The notes: generated by a model from the sequence alone, not told the origin. Counted from the first letter of the stretch, positions 28,418-37,553 are shown. The stretch: 51,660 nt of DNA from Mesorhizobium sp. (GCF_017306585.1 NZ_JAFKIC010000127.1:1-51660), one strand, 5' to 3'. Program-made: numbers and translations.

Positions 28418-28885
28418 ATGGCCATCCAGTTCAAGGCTCTTCCAACCCAAGATGTGCGGGCTCTGCAGTTTGGCGGCCCGGATGCTTACGGCCACACGCC
28501 GGAGCGAAAGATTTCCGACGGCGACGGCATGCCTTGCCGGCACTGCTTGAAGAACATCGCATCTGGCGACGCCTATCTCGTTCTTGCATATCGGCCGTTC
28601 CCGGCGCTTCAGCCCTATGCCGAGACCGGGCCAATTTTCCTGCATGCGCAGGAGTGCGAGCGTGCGCCTGATACGGAGGAACTTCCCGAGATTCTCGGAA
28701 GTTCCGATTACATCGTGCGCGGCTATGGCCGTGACGATCGCATCGTCTATGGCACAGGTGGCGTCATCACAACCGGGTCGATTCGTGCGTGGGCAGCGAC
28801 GCTTTTCGAGCGCGACGACATTGCCTATGTCCATGTGCGTTCGGCACGCAACAATTGCTATCAGTGCCGGATCGAGCGGGCCTGA
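28418..28885 (+). CDS. DUF1203 domain-containing protein
   Basis: A 155-residue protein. Features matching DUF1203 are the N-terminal FKALPTQDVRALQFGG, the CRHCLKNI segment with paired Cys, FLHAQEC, and the C-terminal YVHVRSARNNCYQC. Conserved Cys and His suggest metal binding, but no activity is known for the family. It is preceded by a long inverted repeat and followed by a terminator. Confidence 0.83.
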   Translation: MAIQFKALPTQDVRALQFGGPDAYGHTPERKISDGDGMPCRHCLKNIASGDAYLVLAYRPFPALQPYAETGPIFLHAQECERAPDTEELPEILGSSDYIVRGYGRDDRIVYGTGGVITTGSIRAWAATLFERDDIAYVHVRSARNNCYQCRIERA

Positions 28886-29008
28886 TCTCGGAAACCTTGC
28901 CGGCTTACAAATGCGCTGTCGTATTCCCGTCGCATAGATGCGCTAGAACATGACTGTCGATTGATTTGTCGACCGCGGATGGACCGGCGGCACATCTCGA
29001 CACCGAGG

Positions 29009-29034
29009 AAGCGGGGCTTTGGCTCCGCTTTTTT
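29009..29034 (+). terminator. Intrinsic terminator after the DUF1203 gene
   Basis: AAGCGGGGC (29009-29017) pairs with GCTCCGCTT (29022-29030), one G-U pair and loop TTTG, followed by TTTT. It lies 123 bases after the stop; nothing coding is seen between. Confidence 0.75.
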
Positions 29035-29073
29035 GTTGCCCGGATTTCACTACGTCCTTTATCGAGCAACGAA

Positions 29074-29102
29074 AAAGCCCGCCGGCAGTGCCGACGGGCT
29101 TT
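29074..29102 (-). terminator. Intrinsic terminator of the outer-membrane barrel gene
   Basis: AAAGCCCG (29074-29081) pairs with CGGGCTTT (29095-29102), with an inner CGGC/GCCG stem. The A-run at 29072-29076 gives a U-tail on the minus strand, 20 bases after the gene's stop. Confidence 0.88.
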
Positions 29103-29122
29103 GGTAGTTTTGCCTGGAGGGC

Positions 29123-30430
29123 TTAGTTGAACTTGTACTTGGCGCCGATGCGCACGGTGTGGAACGAGGAGGTGTCGGTCACGAGATCGCTCGGGATCGG
29201 AAACTCATCCGAAAAATCCTTCTTCGCGAACTGCGAATAGCGATATTCGATGCCGAGAGTAACATTGCTGGAAACGGCAGTTTCCAGACCGCCGCCGACG
29301 GAGAAGCCGCTGGAGCCCCACTTGGCAGGCAGGAAGGGTACAGGCTGCGATGCATTCAAGTCGAAATGCTGCCAGCTGTAGCCGCCCAGAACATAGGCAA
29401 GCGTCGATTCGTTCATCTTCATGCCGACGCGGCCAAGCACGTCAAAGCCGTAGTCCGTATCCAGATTGATCGATCCACCCGGGATATTGAGCTCGGTGGT
29501 CATGCCGGAATAACGAGCGTCGACCATCAAGCCTGCAACCCAGTTACCGAAGTCGTGATCGTAACCAACGCTCAGCTCGCCGAGTACGCCTTCTCCACCC
29601 AGGCCGTTAAACTTGGCGCCGCCAAGCGGAGGGATTTCGATCTGATGGACAGATGCGCCTGCGCCCAAAGCGCCACCCGCATAGAAGCCGGTCCAGTTGT
29701 AAGCGGGGGCTGCAAACGAAGCAGGAGCACCGTTCTGAGCGCCAAAGCGGTAGGCGGCTGCGATCTGGAATGTGTGCCGCGACGTATCGAGGTTCAGCAG
29801 GCCATCAGGCGCGCCGACAAGCCCGGCCTCGTTCAGGAGATCGCCCTTGGTGCCGAAACGGGTGTAACGGTACTCCGTCTTGATCGTCCAGTTGTTGTTG
29901 ATAGCGGTTTCGAGACCCGCGCCGACGAAATAACCGCTCTGATCCCAGTCGAAGCCGAAGCCCGCATTGGTATCAAGCTTGTACTTCTGCCAGGAATAGC
30001 CACCCAGCACATAGCCCAGCGTGTTCGGTGTGAGGAGATAGCCGAGACGCAGACCGGCGTCGAACCCGTATGTCTCCTGGATAGAGGCATTGAAGCCAGC
30101 AGCATCCAGCTTGGTTTCAATGTTGCCGACATGTGCGTCCAGCAACCCACCGAGCAAGAAGCGGGGCGAGACCATGTAGTCGTAGCCAACCGTCAATTCG
30201 CCATAGACGCCTTCTCCACCGATGCCGTTCAACGAGATCGGGACGAAGTCGCTGCCAAGTTTATGAACATTGGCGCCGGCGCCGACACCGAAGCCGACGT
30301 ACAGGCCGCTCCAGTTGAAACCGCTCGCTTCGACCGGCTGAACCATGTCAGCGGCATGCGCAGCCGACATCAGAGCCACGGCCGAAACGGCGCCCAAGAG
30401 AAAAGATTTCGCGGAAACGCGAAGAAGCAT
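29123..30430 (-). CDS. Outer membrane beta-barrel protein with two tandem barrel domains
   Basis: A 435-residue secreted protein with a signal peptide (ending near SAAHAAD) and a C-terminal Phe-Asn typical of outer membrane barrels. The mature part is an internal duplication: residues ~38-236 and ~243-435 each run through NWSGLYVGF / NWTGFYAGG, GGEGVYGELTVGYD / GGEGVLGELSVGYD, YVLGGYSWQ in both, GLETAINNNWTIKTEYRYTRF / GLETAVSSNVTLGIEYRYSQF. Each unit resembles the ~200-residue Omp25/Omp31-type eight-stranded barrel of Rhizobiales. It could form two adjacent small barrels or one larger one. Function unknown. Confidence 0.9.
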   Translation of the reverse strand: MLLRVSAKSFLLGAVSAVALMSAAHAADMVQPVEASGFNWSGLYVGFGVGAGANVHKLGSDFVPISLNGIGGEGVYGELTVGYDYMVSPRFLLGGLLDAHVGNIETKLDAAGFNASIQETYGFDAGLRLGYLLTPNTLGYVLGGYSWQKYKLDTNAGFGFDWDQSGYFVGAGLETAINNNWTIKTEYRYTRFGTKGDLLNEAGLVGAPDGLLNLDTSRHTFQIAAAYRFGAQNGAPASFAAPAYNWTGFYAGGALGAGASVHQIEIPPLGGAKFNGLGGEGVLGELSVGYDHDFGNWVAGLMVDARYSGMTTELNIPGGSINLDTDYGFDVLGRVGMKMNESTLAYVLGGYSWQHFDLNASQPVPFLPAKWGSSGFSVGGGLETAVSSNVTLGIEYRYSQFAKKDFSDEFPIPSDLVTDTSSFHTVRIGAKYKFN

Positions 30431-30580
30431 AGCCCAAACCCCTAATCAATAAACCCATCTTGGTTCTAGCAGGCTTGGTAAAATTAGAAATGACAAATAT
30501 GCAACAGTTTTGGGCAAACCTCCGTCCACACTGACGCGGACCTGCCTAGTAATCCGGCTTACCAGCCTTGATCGGCCAGT

Positions 30581-30609
30581 AAAAAGCCCGCCGGGGCGAA
30601 CCGGCGGGC
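30581..30609 (-). terminator. Intrinsic terminator of ald
   Basis: GCCCGCCGG (30586-30594) pairs with CCGGCGGGC (30601-30609), loop GGCGAA; AAAAA at 30581-30585 gives the U-tail on the minus strand. Confidence 0.9.
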
Positions 30610-30640
30610 GGCAACGGGACCTTGACTTTTTCTGGGTGTA

Positions 30641-31756
30641 TCAGGCTGCAAGCACTGCCTTGGGCTCGACCAGTTCGTATCCAAGTGCTTCGGCGACCGC
30701 CCGGTTGGTGATCTTGCCCTTGTGGACGTTGAGGCCGTTGCGCAGGTGATGGTCGTCGACCAGAGCCTTCAGGCCCTTGTCGGCCAGTTGCAGGCCATAG
30801 TGAAGCGTCGCGTTGTTGAGCGCATGGGCCGAGGTGACCGGCACCGCGCCCGGCATGTTGGCGACGCAATAGTGGATCACGCCATCGACCTCGTAAGTCG
30901 GCTCGGCATGCGTCGTGGCATGTGAAGTCTCAAAGCAGCCGCCCTGATCGATGGCGACGTCGACCAGCACAGAGCCCTTCTTCATGCCGGACAGCATTTC
31001 GCGGGTGACCAGCTTCGGCGCGGCGGCGCCCGGGATCAGCACGGCGCCGACGACGATGTCGGCCGAGAAGCACTCTTCTTCCAGCGCCTCGACGGTTGAA
31101 TAGCGGGTATGGACGCGGCCGGCGAAGAGATCGTCAAGCTGGCGCAGGCGTGGGATGGAGCGGTCGATGATGGTGACGTCGGCGCCGAGCCCGGCCGCCA
31201 TGCGGGCTGCATGCAGGCCGACGACGCCGCCGCCGAGCACGGTGACCTTGCCGGGCAGCACGCCGGGCACGCCGCCGAGCAACACGCCGCGTCCGCCATT
31301 GGCCTTCTGAAGCGCCGTGGCGCCGGCCTGGATCGACAGGCGGCCGGCGACTTCCGACATCGGCGCGAGCAGCGGCAGGCCGCCACGGTCGTCGGTCACG
31401 GTTTCATAGGCGATAGCCGTCACGCCGGAAGCGAGCAGGCCCTTGGTCTGCTCCGGATCCGGAGCCAGGTGCAGATAGGTGTAGAGAATCTGGCCGTCAC
31501 GCAGCTGGACCCATTCATTGGGCTGCGGCTCCTTGACCTTGACGATCATGTCCGACTTGGCGAACACGTCGGCGGCGGTCTTGGCAATGGTGGCGCCGGC
31601 GGCGCGGTAAGCGTTGTCATCGGCGCCGATGCCGGCGCCTGCGCCTGCTTCGACCAGCACTTCGTGGCCATGAGCGACATATTCGCGGACCGAGCCGGGC
31701 GTAAGGCCGACCCGATATTCGTGATTCTTGATTTCCTTGGGGCAACCGACACGCAT
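30641..31756 (-). CDS. ald: Alanine dehydrogenase
   Basis: A 371-residue NAD-dependent enzyme interconverting alanine with pyruvate and ammonia. Seen: [20 protein letters not shown] at the N-terminus with the substrate Arg/Lys region, YTYLHLAPD, the NAD-binding [18 protein letters not shown], and [14 protein letters not shown]. Length and order are typical. It is divergent from an Lrp/AsnC gene 157 bases away, the usual arrangement of ald with its activator. It links nitrogen status to pyruvate, which the PDH operon in this window consumes. Confidence 0.96.
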   Translation of the reverse strand: MRVGCPKEIKNHEYRVGLTPGSVREYVAHGHEVLVEAGAGAGIGADDNAYRAAGATIAKTAADVFAKSDMIVKVKEPQPNEWVQLRDGQILYTYLHLAPDPEQTKGLLASGVTAIAYETVTDDRGGLPLLAPMSEVAGRLSIQAGATALQKANGGRGVLLGGVPGVLPGKVTVLGGGVVGLHAARMAAGLGADVTIIDRSIPRLRQLDDLFAGRVHTRYSTVEALEEECFSADIVVGAVLIPGAAAPKLVTREMLSGMKKGSVLVDVAIDQGGCFETSHATTHAEPTYEVDGVIHYCVANMPGAVPVTSAHALNNATLHYGLQLADKGLKALVDDHHLRNGLNVHKGKITNRAVAEALGYELVEPKAVLAA

Positions 31757-31913
31757 CTTCTTCTCCTGATCCGGGCCCTTTTGGGCTCACTCCCTGTATT
31801 TTCGGAGTGAACCATGAATCGGCGCGCAGGTGTTTGCGAATGCGCTTGCCTGAGCAGTCAGCTTTCGATTATTGTTGCGTAAAATAGCCAGATATTCGCA
31901 GGATTCACGAAAA

Positions 31914-32387
31914 ATGCCGCTCGACAGGATTGATATCGCCATTCTCGAGGCCCTGCAGAAGGATGGCCGGATACCCAACGCCGCGCTTGCCGAGAAGGTT
32001 GGCCTGTCCCAGTCGGCCTGTTCGCGCCGGCTCGACAATCTCGAGAAATCCGGAACCATTCGCGGCTATCACGCCCGGCTTTCCAATGCGGCACTCGGCC
32101 ATCAGATGACGGCGATCGTGCATATATCGCTGTCGGGCCAGTTCGAGAAAACGCTCTCGGATTTCGAGGCGGCGATCAAGCGCTGTCCCAACGTGCTGTC
32201 CTGCCACCTGATGTCGGGAGAATATGACTATATCCTGCGCATCGCGGCCAAGGACCTCGTCGACTATGAGCGAATCCACAAGGAATGGCTGTCGGCCATG
32301 CCTCATGTGACCAAGATCAACTCGTCCTTTGCCTTGCGTGAGATCGTTGATCGCACGGCCATGGGCATGAAGCCGGAAATGGCCTGA
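31914..32387 (+). CDS. Lrp/AsnC family regulator, probable regulator of ald
   Basis: A 157-residue regulator; ATG 31914 is chosen to give the canonical start MPLDRIDIAILEALQKDGR. The winged HTH (about 5-60) contains LAEKVGLSQSACSRRLDNLEKSG, followed by the RAM ligand domain (about 70-145) with MSGEYDYILRI. Placement divergent from ald fits the AldR role of alanine-responsive activation (inference). The spacer 31757-31913 is AT-rich near the regulator start and presumably holds its sites; I could not define a clear consensus dyad. Confidence 0.9.
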   Translation: MPLDRIDIAILEALQKDGRIPNAALAEKVGLSQSACSRRLDNLEKSGTIRGYHARLSNAALGHQMTAIVHISLSGQFEKTLSDFEAAIKRCPNVLSCHLMSGEYDYILRIAAKDLVDYERIHKEWLSAMPHVTKINSSFALREIVDRTAMGMKPEMA

Positions 32388-32403
32388 CGCGTCTCTGTGG
32401 GTT

Positions 32404-33057
32404 CTAGCCGGCTTCGGTGACGATCCGGTCCATCGGGATGTCATGGGGTTGCGGATAGATGGTGGCGATGCGCTGCAATTCGTAGCCGACGCCGATGACC
32501 AGAGGCTTGAACGGCATCGCGGCCAGCGTGCGGTCGAAGAAGCCGCCGCCATAGCCCAGCCGATAGTTTTGCGGGTCGATGCCGACGATCGGCGAGATGA
32601 CGATGTCGGGAAGCACCGGATCGCCCTCGGCCGGGATCGGTATGTTCCAGACGCCCTTTTCCAGACGGTCGCCGGGTCTGTAGGCGCGGAAGATCAGCGG
32701 CTGTCCCTTCTCGATCACGATCGGCAGCGCGGTGCGGCCGCCGCGTTCGTTGATCGAGGCCATCCACGGGCGCAGATCGGGTTCGCCGCGGAACGGCCAG
32801 TACAGGCTGACCATGCGGCCGTCGATCCCGCCGATGATTCTGTCCAGGCCCTCGGCGATGCGTTGCGACATCGCCGCCCGCGTATCGGCCGAAACGGCAA
32901 GCCGCGCCGCGATCAGGCGCTCGCGCTCCGCCTTGCGCCAACGCCGGACATCAGACCAATCCGTCATCGATGGTTGAAATGCAGGATCGAGTTCATGCAT
33001 GAAGCAGGGAGGCGAGGCATATTGCGCCGGACCCGGGTCGTCATGATCGTCAGCCAT
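32404..33057 (-). CDS. 5-formyltetrahydrofolate cyclo-ligase
   Basis: A 217-residue enzyme converting 5-formyl-THF to 5,10-methenyl-THF with ATP. Start at MADDHDDPGPAQY (ATG 33057, with GAGG upstream on its strand). The C-terminal motif LGYGGGFFDRTLA is the family hallmark and RWRKAERERLIAAR is the N-terminal basic helix. An extra N-terminal segment YASPPCFMHELDP precedes the core, as in other alphaproteobacterial members. It is convergent with the Lrp gene and divergent from ndh. Confidence 0.9.
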   Translation of the reverse strand: MADDHDDPGPAQYASPPCFMHELDPAFQPSMTDWSDVRRWRKAERERLIAARLAVSADTRAAMSQRIAEGLDRIIGGIDGRMVSLYWPFRGEPDLRPWMASINERGGRTALPIVIEKGQPLIFRAYRPGDRLEKGVWNIPIPAEGDPVLPDIVISPIVGIDPQNYRLGYGGGFFDRTLAAMPFKPLVIGVGYELQRIATIYPQPHDIPMDRIVTEAG

Positions 33058-33220
33058 GCTGTACCTCGTCGCGTGTTCGATGACGCTATACCTCGCGACA
33101 CGATATAACAGGTGTATTGACGACATCCGACGACGAGTCTCGGGCATCGCCCTGCTGTTGTTGCACTGCACAAAAACACTTACATCAAGGCAGGCAATTT
33201 TGCCCGTCGGAGTGCATGAG

Positions 33221-34486
33221 ATGAACGAAGCCAGCCATCATGTCGTGGTCGTCGGGGCGGGTTTCGGCGGCCTTGAACTCACGCACGCTCTCGCCGGTGC
33301 CTCCGTGCGCATCACCATGATCGACAGGCGCAACCACCATCTGTTCCAGCCGCTGCTTTACCAGGTGGCGACAACGGCGCTGGCGACTTCGGAGGTCGCC
33401 TGGCCGATCCGCCATCTCCTGCGCAAGCGCAAGGACGTGACGACGCTGCTCGCCAATGTCAGCGGCGTCGACCGCGCCGGCAAGCGGGTGCTGTTCGACG
33501 ACGGCAGCGCCGTCGGCTACGACACGCTGGTGCTCGCCACCGGCGCGCGCCACGCCTATTTCGGCCATGACGAATGGGAGCCTTTCGCACCGGGACTGAA
33601 GACACTGGAGGATGCCACCACGATCCGGCGTAACATCCTCCTGGCCTTCGAGCAGGCGGAGCGCGAAACCGATCCCGCCCGACGCCAGGCGCTGCTGACG
33701 ATCGCGATCGTCGGTGGAGGTCCGACCGGCGTCGAGCTCGCCGGCACCATCGCGGAGCTCGCGCATGACACGCTGCGCGGCGAATTCCGCAACATCGATA
33801 CGCGCCAGACGCGCGTGGTGCTGATCGAGGCCGGAGACCGTATCCTCGCCAATTTCGCGCCAAAGCTCTCCAACTACGCTCGCAAGGCGCTGGAGAGGCT
33901 CGGCGTGACGGTCGAGCTTGGACGCGCGGTCACGCGCTGTGACGCAAATGGCGTCGCCTTTGGCGACACCGTTCTGCCGGCAAGGACCATATTGTGGGCG
34001 GCGGGCGTTGCCGCTTCACCCGCAGCCGAATGGCTGGAAGCCAAAGCGGACCGGGCGGGGAGGGTGCTGGTCGAGCCTGACCTCAGCGTGCCGGGCAGCC
34101 CCGATATTTTCGTCATCGGCGATGCCGCCCTTGTCATGCGGCCCGACGGAGGGCCGGTGCCTGGCGTCGCCCCTTCGGCCAAGCAGGAAGGCCGGCATGT
34201 CGCCGCCACCATCAAGGCCAGGCTGGGCGGGAACAAGGCCCCGCGTCCGTTCCGCTACAAGCATGCCGGCGATCTGGCCACCATCGGCAAGCGGGCGGCG
34301 GCAATCGACTTCGGTTGGCTCAAGCTGACCGGATGGCCGGCCTGGTGGCTGTGGGGCATCGCCCACATCTACTTCCTGATCGGTTTTCGTAACCGGCTTG
34401 CGGTTTCGTTGAGCTGGCTATGGATTTATGCCACCGGTCAGCGCAGCGCGCGTCTGATCACGCAGGGCGACGACGACAAAAGCTGA
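33221..34486 (+). CDS. ndh: Type II NADH dehydrogenase (NAD(P)/FAD-dependent oxidoreductase)
   Basis: A 421-residue flavoprotein passing electrons from NADH to quinone without proton pumping. Start ATG 33221 after CGGAG. Two dinucleotide folds: VVVVGAGFGGLELTHAL near residue 10 (FAD) and IAIVGGGPTGVELAGTI near 165 (NADH). FVIGDAAL is the FAD C-terminal motif. The tail GWPAWWLWGIAHIYFLIGFRNRL forms the membrane-binding helix. Length matches bacterial NDH-2. Confidence 0.92.
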   Translation: MNEASHHVVVVGAGFGGLELTHALAGASVRITMIDRRNHHLFQPLLYQVATTALATSEVAWPIRHLLRKRKDVTTLLANVSGVDRAGKRVLFDDGSAVGYDTLVLATGARHAYFGHDEWEPFAPGLKTLEDATTIRRNILLAFEQAERETDPARRQALLTIAIVGGGPTGVELAGTIAELAHDTLRGEFRNIDTRQTRVVLIEAGDRILANFAPKLSNYARKALERLGVTVELGRAVTRCDANGVAFGDTVLPARTILWAAGVAASPAAEWLEAKADRAGRVLVEPDLSVPGSPDIFVIGDAALVMRPDGGPVPGVAPSAKQEGRHVAATIKARLGGNKAPRPFRYKHAGDLATIGKRAAAIDFGWLKLTGWPAWWLWGIAHIYFLIGFRNRLAVSLSWLWIYATGQRSARLITQGDDDKS

Positions 34487-34635
34487 GTTTTCGCCACGCC
34501 GATATTCATGCGCGCGTCATCTGTTGCTGATCGACTGATCACCCGAAGCGCGACTTCTTGAATGGACTTGGATCCGTTTCAGCGCGAAGTTTGCTTCGGG
34601 GCTGGGCTTGTCACGTCGTCGAAGAAAGAGAAATC

Positions 34636-36615
34636 ATGTCGCAACTGCTCCATCCCGTCTCTCGCCGCGGTCTCCTCGCCGGCGTCGCCGCCACCGGGGC
34701 ACTGATCATGTTGCATCCTTTTTCCGCCCGCGCGCAGGCCAACCAGGCGCATCTGCGCATCATGGAAACCACCGACATCCATGTGAACGTGCTGCCTTAT
34801 GATTACTATGCCGACAAAGCCAACGACACGATGGGCCTGTCGCGCACGGCGTCGCTGATCGATGCGGTGCGCAAGGAAGCCGTCAATTCGATGCTGATCG
34901 ACAATGGCGACCTTCTGCAGGGCAACCCGATGGGCGACTATATCGCCTATGAGAAGGGCCTGAAGGACGGCGACCTGCATCCGATCATGAAAGGCATGAA
35001 CCTGCTTGGCTACGAGTGCTCGACGCTCGGCAATCATGAGTTCAATTACGGCCTGTCATTCCTGGACAAGGTGCTTGCGGGCGCCAATTTCCCCTTCGTC
35101 TGCGCCAACCTGATCCGCGGCACCGAGCTTGCCGCCAGCCCGCGCGACGACAAGCTCTATCTCAAGCCCTATGTCATCCTGGACAAGAAAATCAGGGATG
35201 GTTCCGGCGCCGAGCAGCCGATCAGGGTCGGCATCATCGGCTTCGTGCCACCGCAGATCATGGTCTGGGACCTCAAGAACCTCGAAGGCAACGTCAAGAC
35301 GCGCGACATTGTCGAGGCGGCCAAGGCCTGGGTGCCGCAAATGAAGGAAGAGGGCGCCGACATCATCATCGCGCTTTCGCATTCGGGCATCGACGTCAAG
35401 CAGGGCGACATGATGGAGAACGCCTCGTTCTTCGTCGCCGGCGTCGAGGGCATCGATGCAGTCTTCACCGGGCATCAGCATCTGGTGTTCCCCGGCAAGA
35501 AGGATTTCCAGTCACTCGAAGGTGTCGATACGCAGAAAGGCACCCTTCAGGGCAAGCCCGCCGTGATGGGCGGTTTCTGGGGCTCGCATATGGGCCTGAT
35601 CGATCTGATGCTGGAGCGCGACGGATCGAAATGGAAGGTCGTTTCCGCAACCTCGGAGGCGCGGCCGATCTTCGAGCGGGTCGACAACAAGAACAAGCCG
35701 ACCGTACAGGATGACAAGCGCATCGTGGCGGCACTGGAGCAGGACCATCAGGCAACGCTCGCCTATGTGCGCCGTCCCGTTGGCAAGACCTCGGCGCCGC
35801 TCTATTCCTATTTCGCGCTGGTCGCCGACGATCCTTCGGTCCAGGTCGTCAGCCAGGCACAGACCTGGTACCTCAAGGATATTCTCAAGAGCACGCAATG
35901 GAAGGATGTGCCGCTGCTTTCGGCGGCGGCCCCCTTCAAGGCCGGCGGACGCAACGGCGCGGACTATTATACCGACGTGCCGGCCGGCGACATCGCCATC
36001 AAGAACGTCGCCGACCTCTATCTCTATCCGAACACCGTGCGCGCCGTCGAAATCACCGGTGCGCAGGTCAAAGAATGGCTGGAAATGTCGGCCGGTATCT
36101 TCAACAGGATCGAGGCGGGGAAGGCCGATCAGGCGCTTATCAACACCGATTTCCCGTCTTACAATTTCGACGTCATCGACGGTGTCACCTACAGGATAGA
36201 CCTGTCGCAGCCGCCGAAATACGACGCCAAGGGCGGCGTGGCGAACGCCGGCGCCAGTCGCATCATCGATTTGATGTTCGATGGAAAACCGATCGATCCC
36301 AATCAGAAATTCGTTGTCGCGACGAATAATTACCGTGCCGGCGGCGGCGGTAATTTTCCGGACATCAATGCCTCGAAGATCATTTACGAGGCTCCGGACA
36401 CCAATCGCGATGTCATCGTTCGCTACATCGTCAGCCAGGGCACCATCAATCCATCGGCGGACGACAACTGGTCGTTCGCGCCGTTGCCGGGAACCAGCGT
36501 GGTCTTCGAAACAAGTCCGAGGGCCAAGGACTTCATTGCCGAGGTGAAGTCGCTGAAGATCGAGCCGGCGGGCGACGGCGAGGCCGGTTTCGCCAAATAT
36601 CGCATTCTTCTTTGA
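34636..36615 (+). CDS. cpdB: Periplasmic 2',3'-cyclic-nucleotide 2'-phosphodiesterase / 3'-nucleotidase
   Basis: A 659-residue exported enzyme degrading 2',3'-cyclic nucleotides and 3'-nucleotides. ATG 34636 gives an N-terminus with a twin-arginine-like signal (SRRGLLAGVAATG, then a hydrophobic run to ARAQA), so Tat export is likely. The metallophosphatase domain has METTDIHVN, DNGDLLQGNPMGDY, GNHEFNYG, ALSHSGID and FTGHQH in order. The C-terminal 5'-nucleotidase domain (about 360-640) binds the base. It is usually single-gene and phosphate- or nucleotide-scavenging. Confidence 0.94.
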   Translation: MSQLLHPVSRRGLLAGVAATGALIMLHPFSARAQANQAHLRIMETTDIHVNVLPYDYYADKANDTMGLSRTASLIDAVRKEAVNSMLIDNGDLLQGNPMGDYIAYEKGLKDGDLHPIMKGMNLLGYECSTLGNHEFNYGLSFLDKVLAGANFPFVCANLIRGTELAASPRDDKLYLKPYVILDKKIRDGSGAEQPIRVGIIGFVPPQIMVWDLKNLEGNVKTRDIVEAAKAWVPQMKEEGADIIIALSHSGIDVKQGDMMENASFFVAGVEGIDAVFTGHQHLVFPGKKDFQSLEGVDTQKGTLQGKPAVMGGFWGSHMGLIDLMLERDGSKWKVVSATSEARPIFERVDNKNKPTVQDDKRIVAALEQDHQATLAYVRRPVGKTSAPLYSYFALVADDPSVQVVSQAQTWYLKDILKSTQWKDVPLLSAAAPFKAGGRNGADYYTDVPAGDIAIKNVADLYLYPNTVRAVEITGAQVKEWLEMSAGIFNRIEAGKADQALINTDFPSYNFDVIDGVTYRIDLSQPPKYDAKGGVANAGASRIIDLMFDGKPIDPNQKFVVATNNYRAGGGGNFPDINASKIIYEAPDTNRDVIVRYIVSQGTINPSADDNWSFAPLPGTSVVFETSPRAKDFIAEVKSLKIEPAGDGEAGFAKYRILL

Positions 36616-36703
36616 TGCGATCATGGCCAGGCGAGAGATCGCTTCGGCCGCTTCCCCCGTGCGGGAGATGACCCTGCCGTCGTGCGATAGCATGATGGCG
36701 TTT

Positions 36704-36782
36704 CCTGGCGCCCCTTTTTGAGGTGCCAGGGCATTGGCATCTGAAGACCCTTTTTGAATCTGACCGGCGGTGTATCGCCGGT
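36704..36782 (+). repeat. Two hairpins in the cpdB / Cys-rich gene spacer
   Basis: CCTGGCGCC (36704-36712) pairs with GGTGCCAGG (36722-36730) with one G-U pair; ACCGGCG (36763-36769) pairs with CGCCGGT (36776-36782). The spacer 36616-36877 contains no gene. Whether these belong to the cpdB 3' end or the downstream leader is unclear. Confidence 0.5.
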
Positions 36783-36847
36783 AATGCACAGCCGTGCCCG
36801 TGACGGGCGGGCCGGCCCGATGTTTGACGTCGGAAGTCCTATGGGTG

Positions 36848-36873
36848 GGACCCTTTGGGGATCAAAGGAGTCC
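36848..36873 (+). promoter_or_regulatory. Hairpin sequestering the ribosome binding site of the Cys-rich gene
   Basis: GGACCCTTT (36848-36856) can pair with AAAGGAGTCC (36864-36873), leaving one bulged A and a seven-base loop. The paired strand is exactly the Shine-Dalgarno AAAGGAG (36864-36870), seven bases before the ATG. This could make translation dependent on temperature, a ligand, an sRNA or upstream ribosomes. Confidence 0.5.
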
Positions 36874-36877
36874 TTTC

Positions 36878-37537
36878 ATGACCGACAAGATCTTTACGGG
36901 AGCAGCTCTCGAAGAAGCTTTGAAGAATGACGATTTTGGCCTGTCCGGCACGGAAATGACCGGCATGGTCAAGGCATCGAAGAAGGCGGGGCACATCGCC
37001 TTCACCCGCTCGGGTTGCGAAAACTGGGTCGACATACCGATTGGGCTTATCGAAAAGGCCGAGCAGCTCGGCAAGGCCCCTTGCAAGGATCATTGGCATC
37101 CGATCTTCAAGCTGACGCTGAAAGAGCCCAAGGATGCCGAGGCAAGGGTGTTTGCCGCCCTGTTGGCCGCGGTGCCGCAAGGTGGTGGGAGACCCCCGCA
37201 AGGCTGGCCAGCCGGCGGGCCTCCGATGCAGCCACAGCCAATGCCTCATATGGGCTCCGGCAGTTCCTTCAGTCGCGCGGCAGCCTCGGCGCCAGGCCGC
37301 GGTTCGCCACCTGGCTCGATGGGCGGGCGCCCCCAGACCGTCGCACGCATGGCGGGTGGACTTGGCGGCTTTGGCGGTCTTGGCAATGGCGGGTTGAATG
37401 CCTGGGGTTGCTGGGAATCGGAGTGCTGCGAGTGCATTCAATGGGGCAATTGCTGGTACACGGGCGATGGACGATGCATCCCCGAATGCCTGCAATATGC
37501 CTGTGAGCCTTGCGAACGCTGTATCTGGCCCTGGTGA
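36878..37537 (+). CDS. Unrecognised protein with Pro/Gly linker and Cys/Trp-rich C-terminal tail
   Basis: A 219-residue protein of no family I recognise. ATG 36878 follows AAAGGAG; the frame is open to 36794 without a better start. Residues ~1-100 look folded and charged (KIFTGAALEEALKNDDFGLS, SGCENWVDIPIGLIEKAEQL). Residues ~108-170 are a low-complexity Gly/Pro/Met/Ser linker. The last 44 residues (176-219) hold ten Cys (178, 183, 184, 186, 192, 200, 204, 209, 212, 215) and six Trp, ending CERCIWPW. There is no signal peptide or membrane segment. The tail could bind metal or iron-sulfur, form disulfides after non-classical export, or be a modified peptide with the N-terminus as leader; no modifying enzyme or exporter is adjacent. 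Confidence 0.78.
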   Translation: MTDKIFTGAALEEALKNDDFGLSGTEMTGMVKASKKAGHIAFTRSGCENWVDIPIGLIEKAEQLGKAPCKDHWHPIFKLTLKEPKDAEARVFAALLAAVPQGGGRPPQGWPAGGPPMQPQPMPHMGSGSSFSRAAASAPGRGSPPGSMGGRPQTVARMAGGLGGFGGLGNGGLNAWGCWESECCECIQWGNCWYTGDGRCIPECLQYACEPCERCIWPW

Positions 37538-37553
37538 ATTTCGGCGTCAACCT

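Noticed and set aside
29159-30445. 428-residue plus-strand frame opposite the barrel gene
   Set aside because: Shadow frame; the minus-strand product has a signal peptide, barrel repeats and a terminator.
31757-31913. Lrp-type binding dyad between ald and its regulator
   Set aside because: The GCG/CGC arms near 31878-31900 are too short and imperfect to call.
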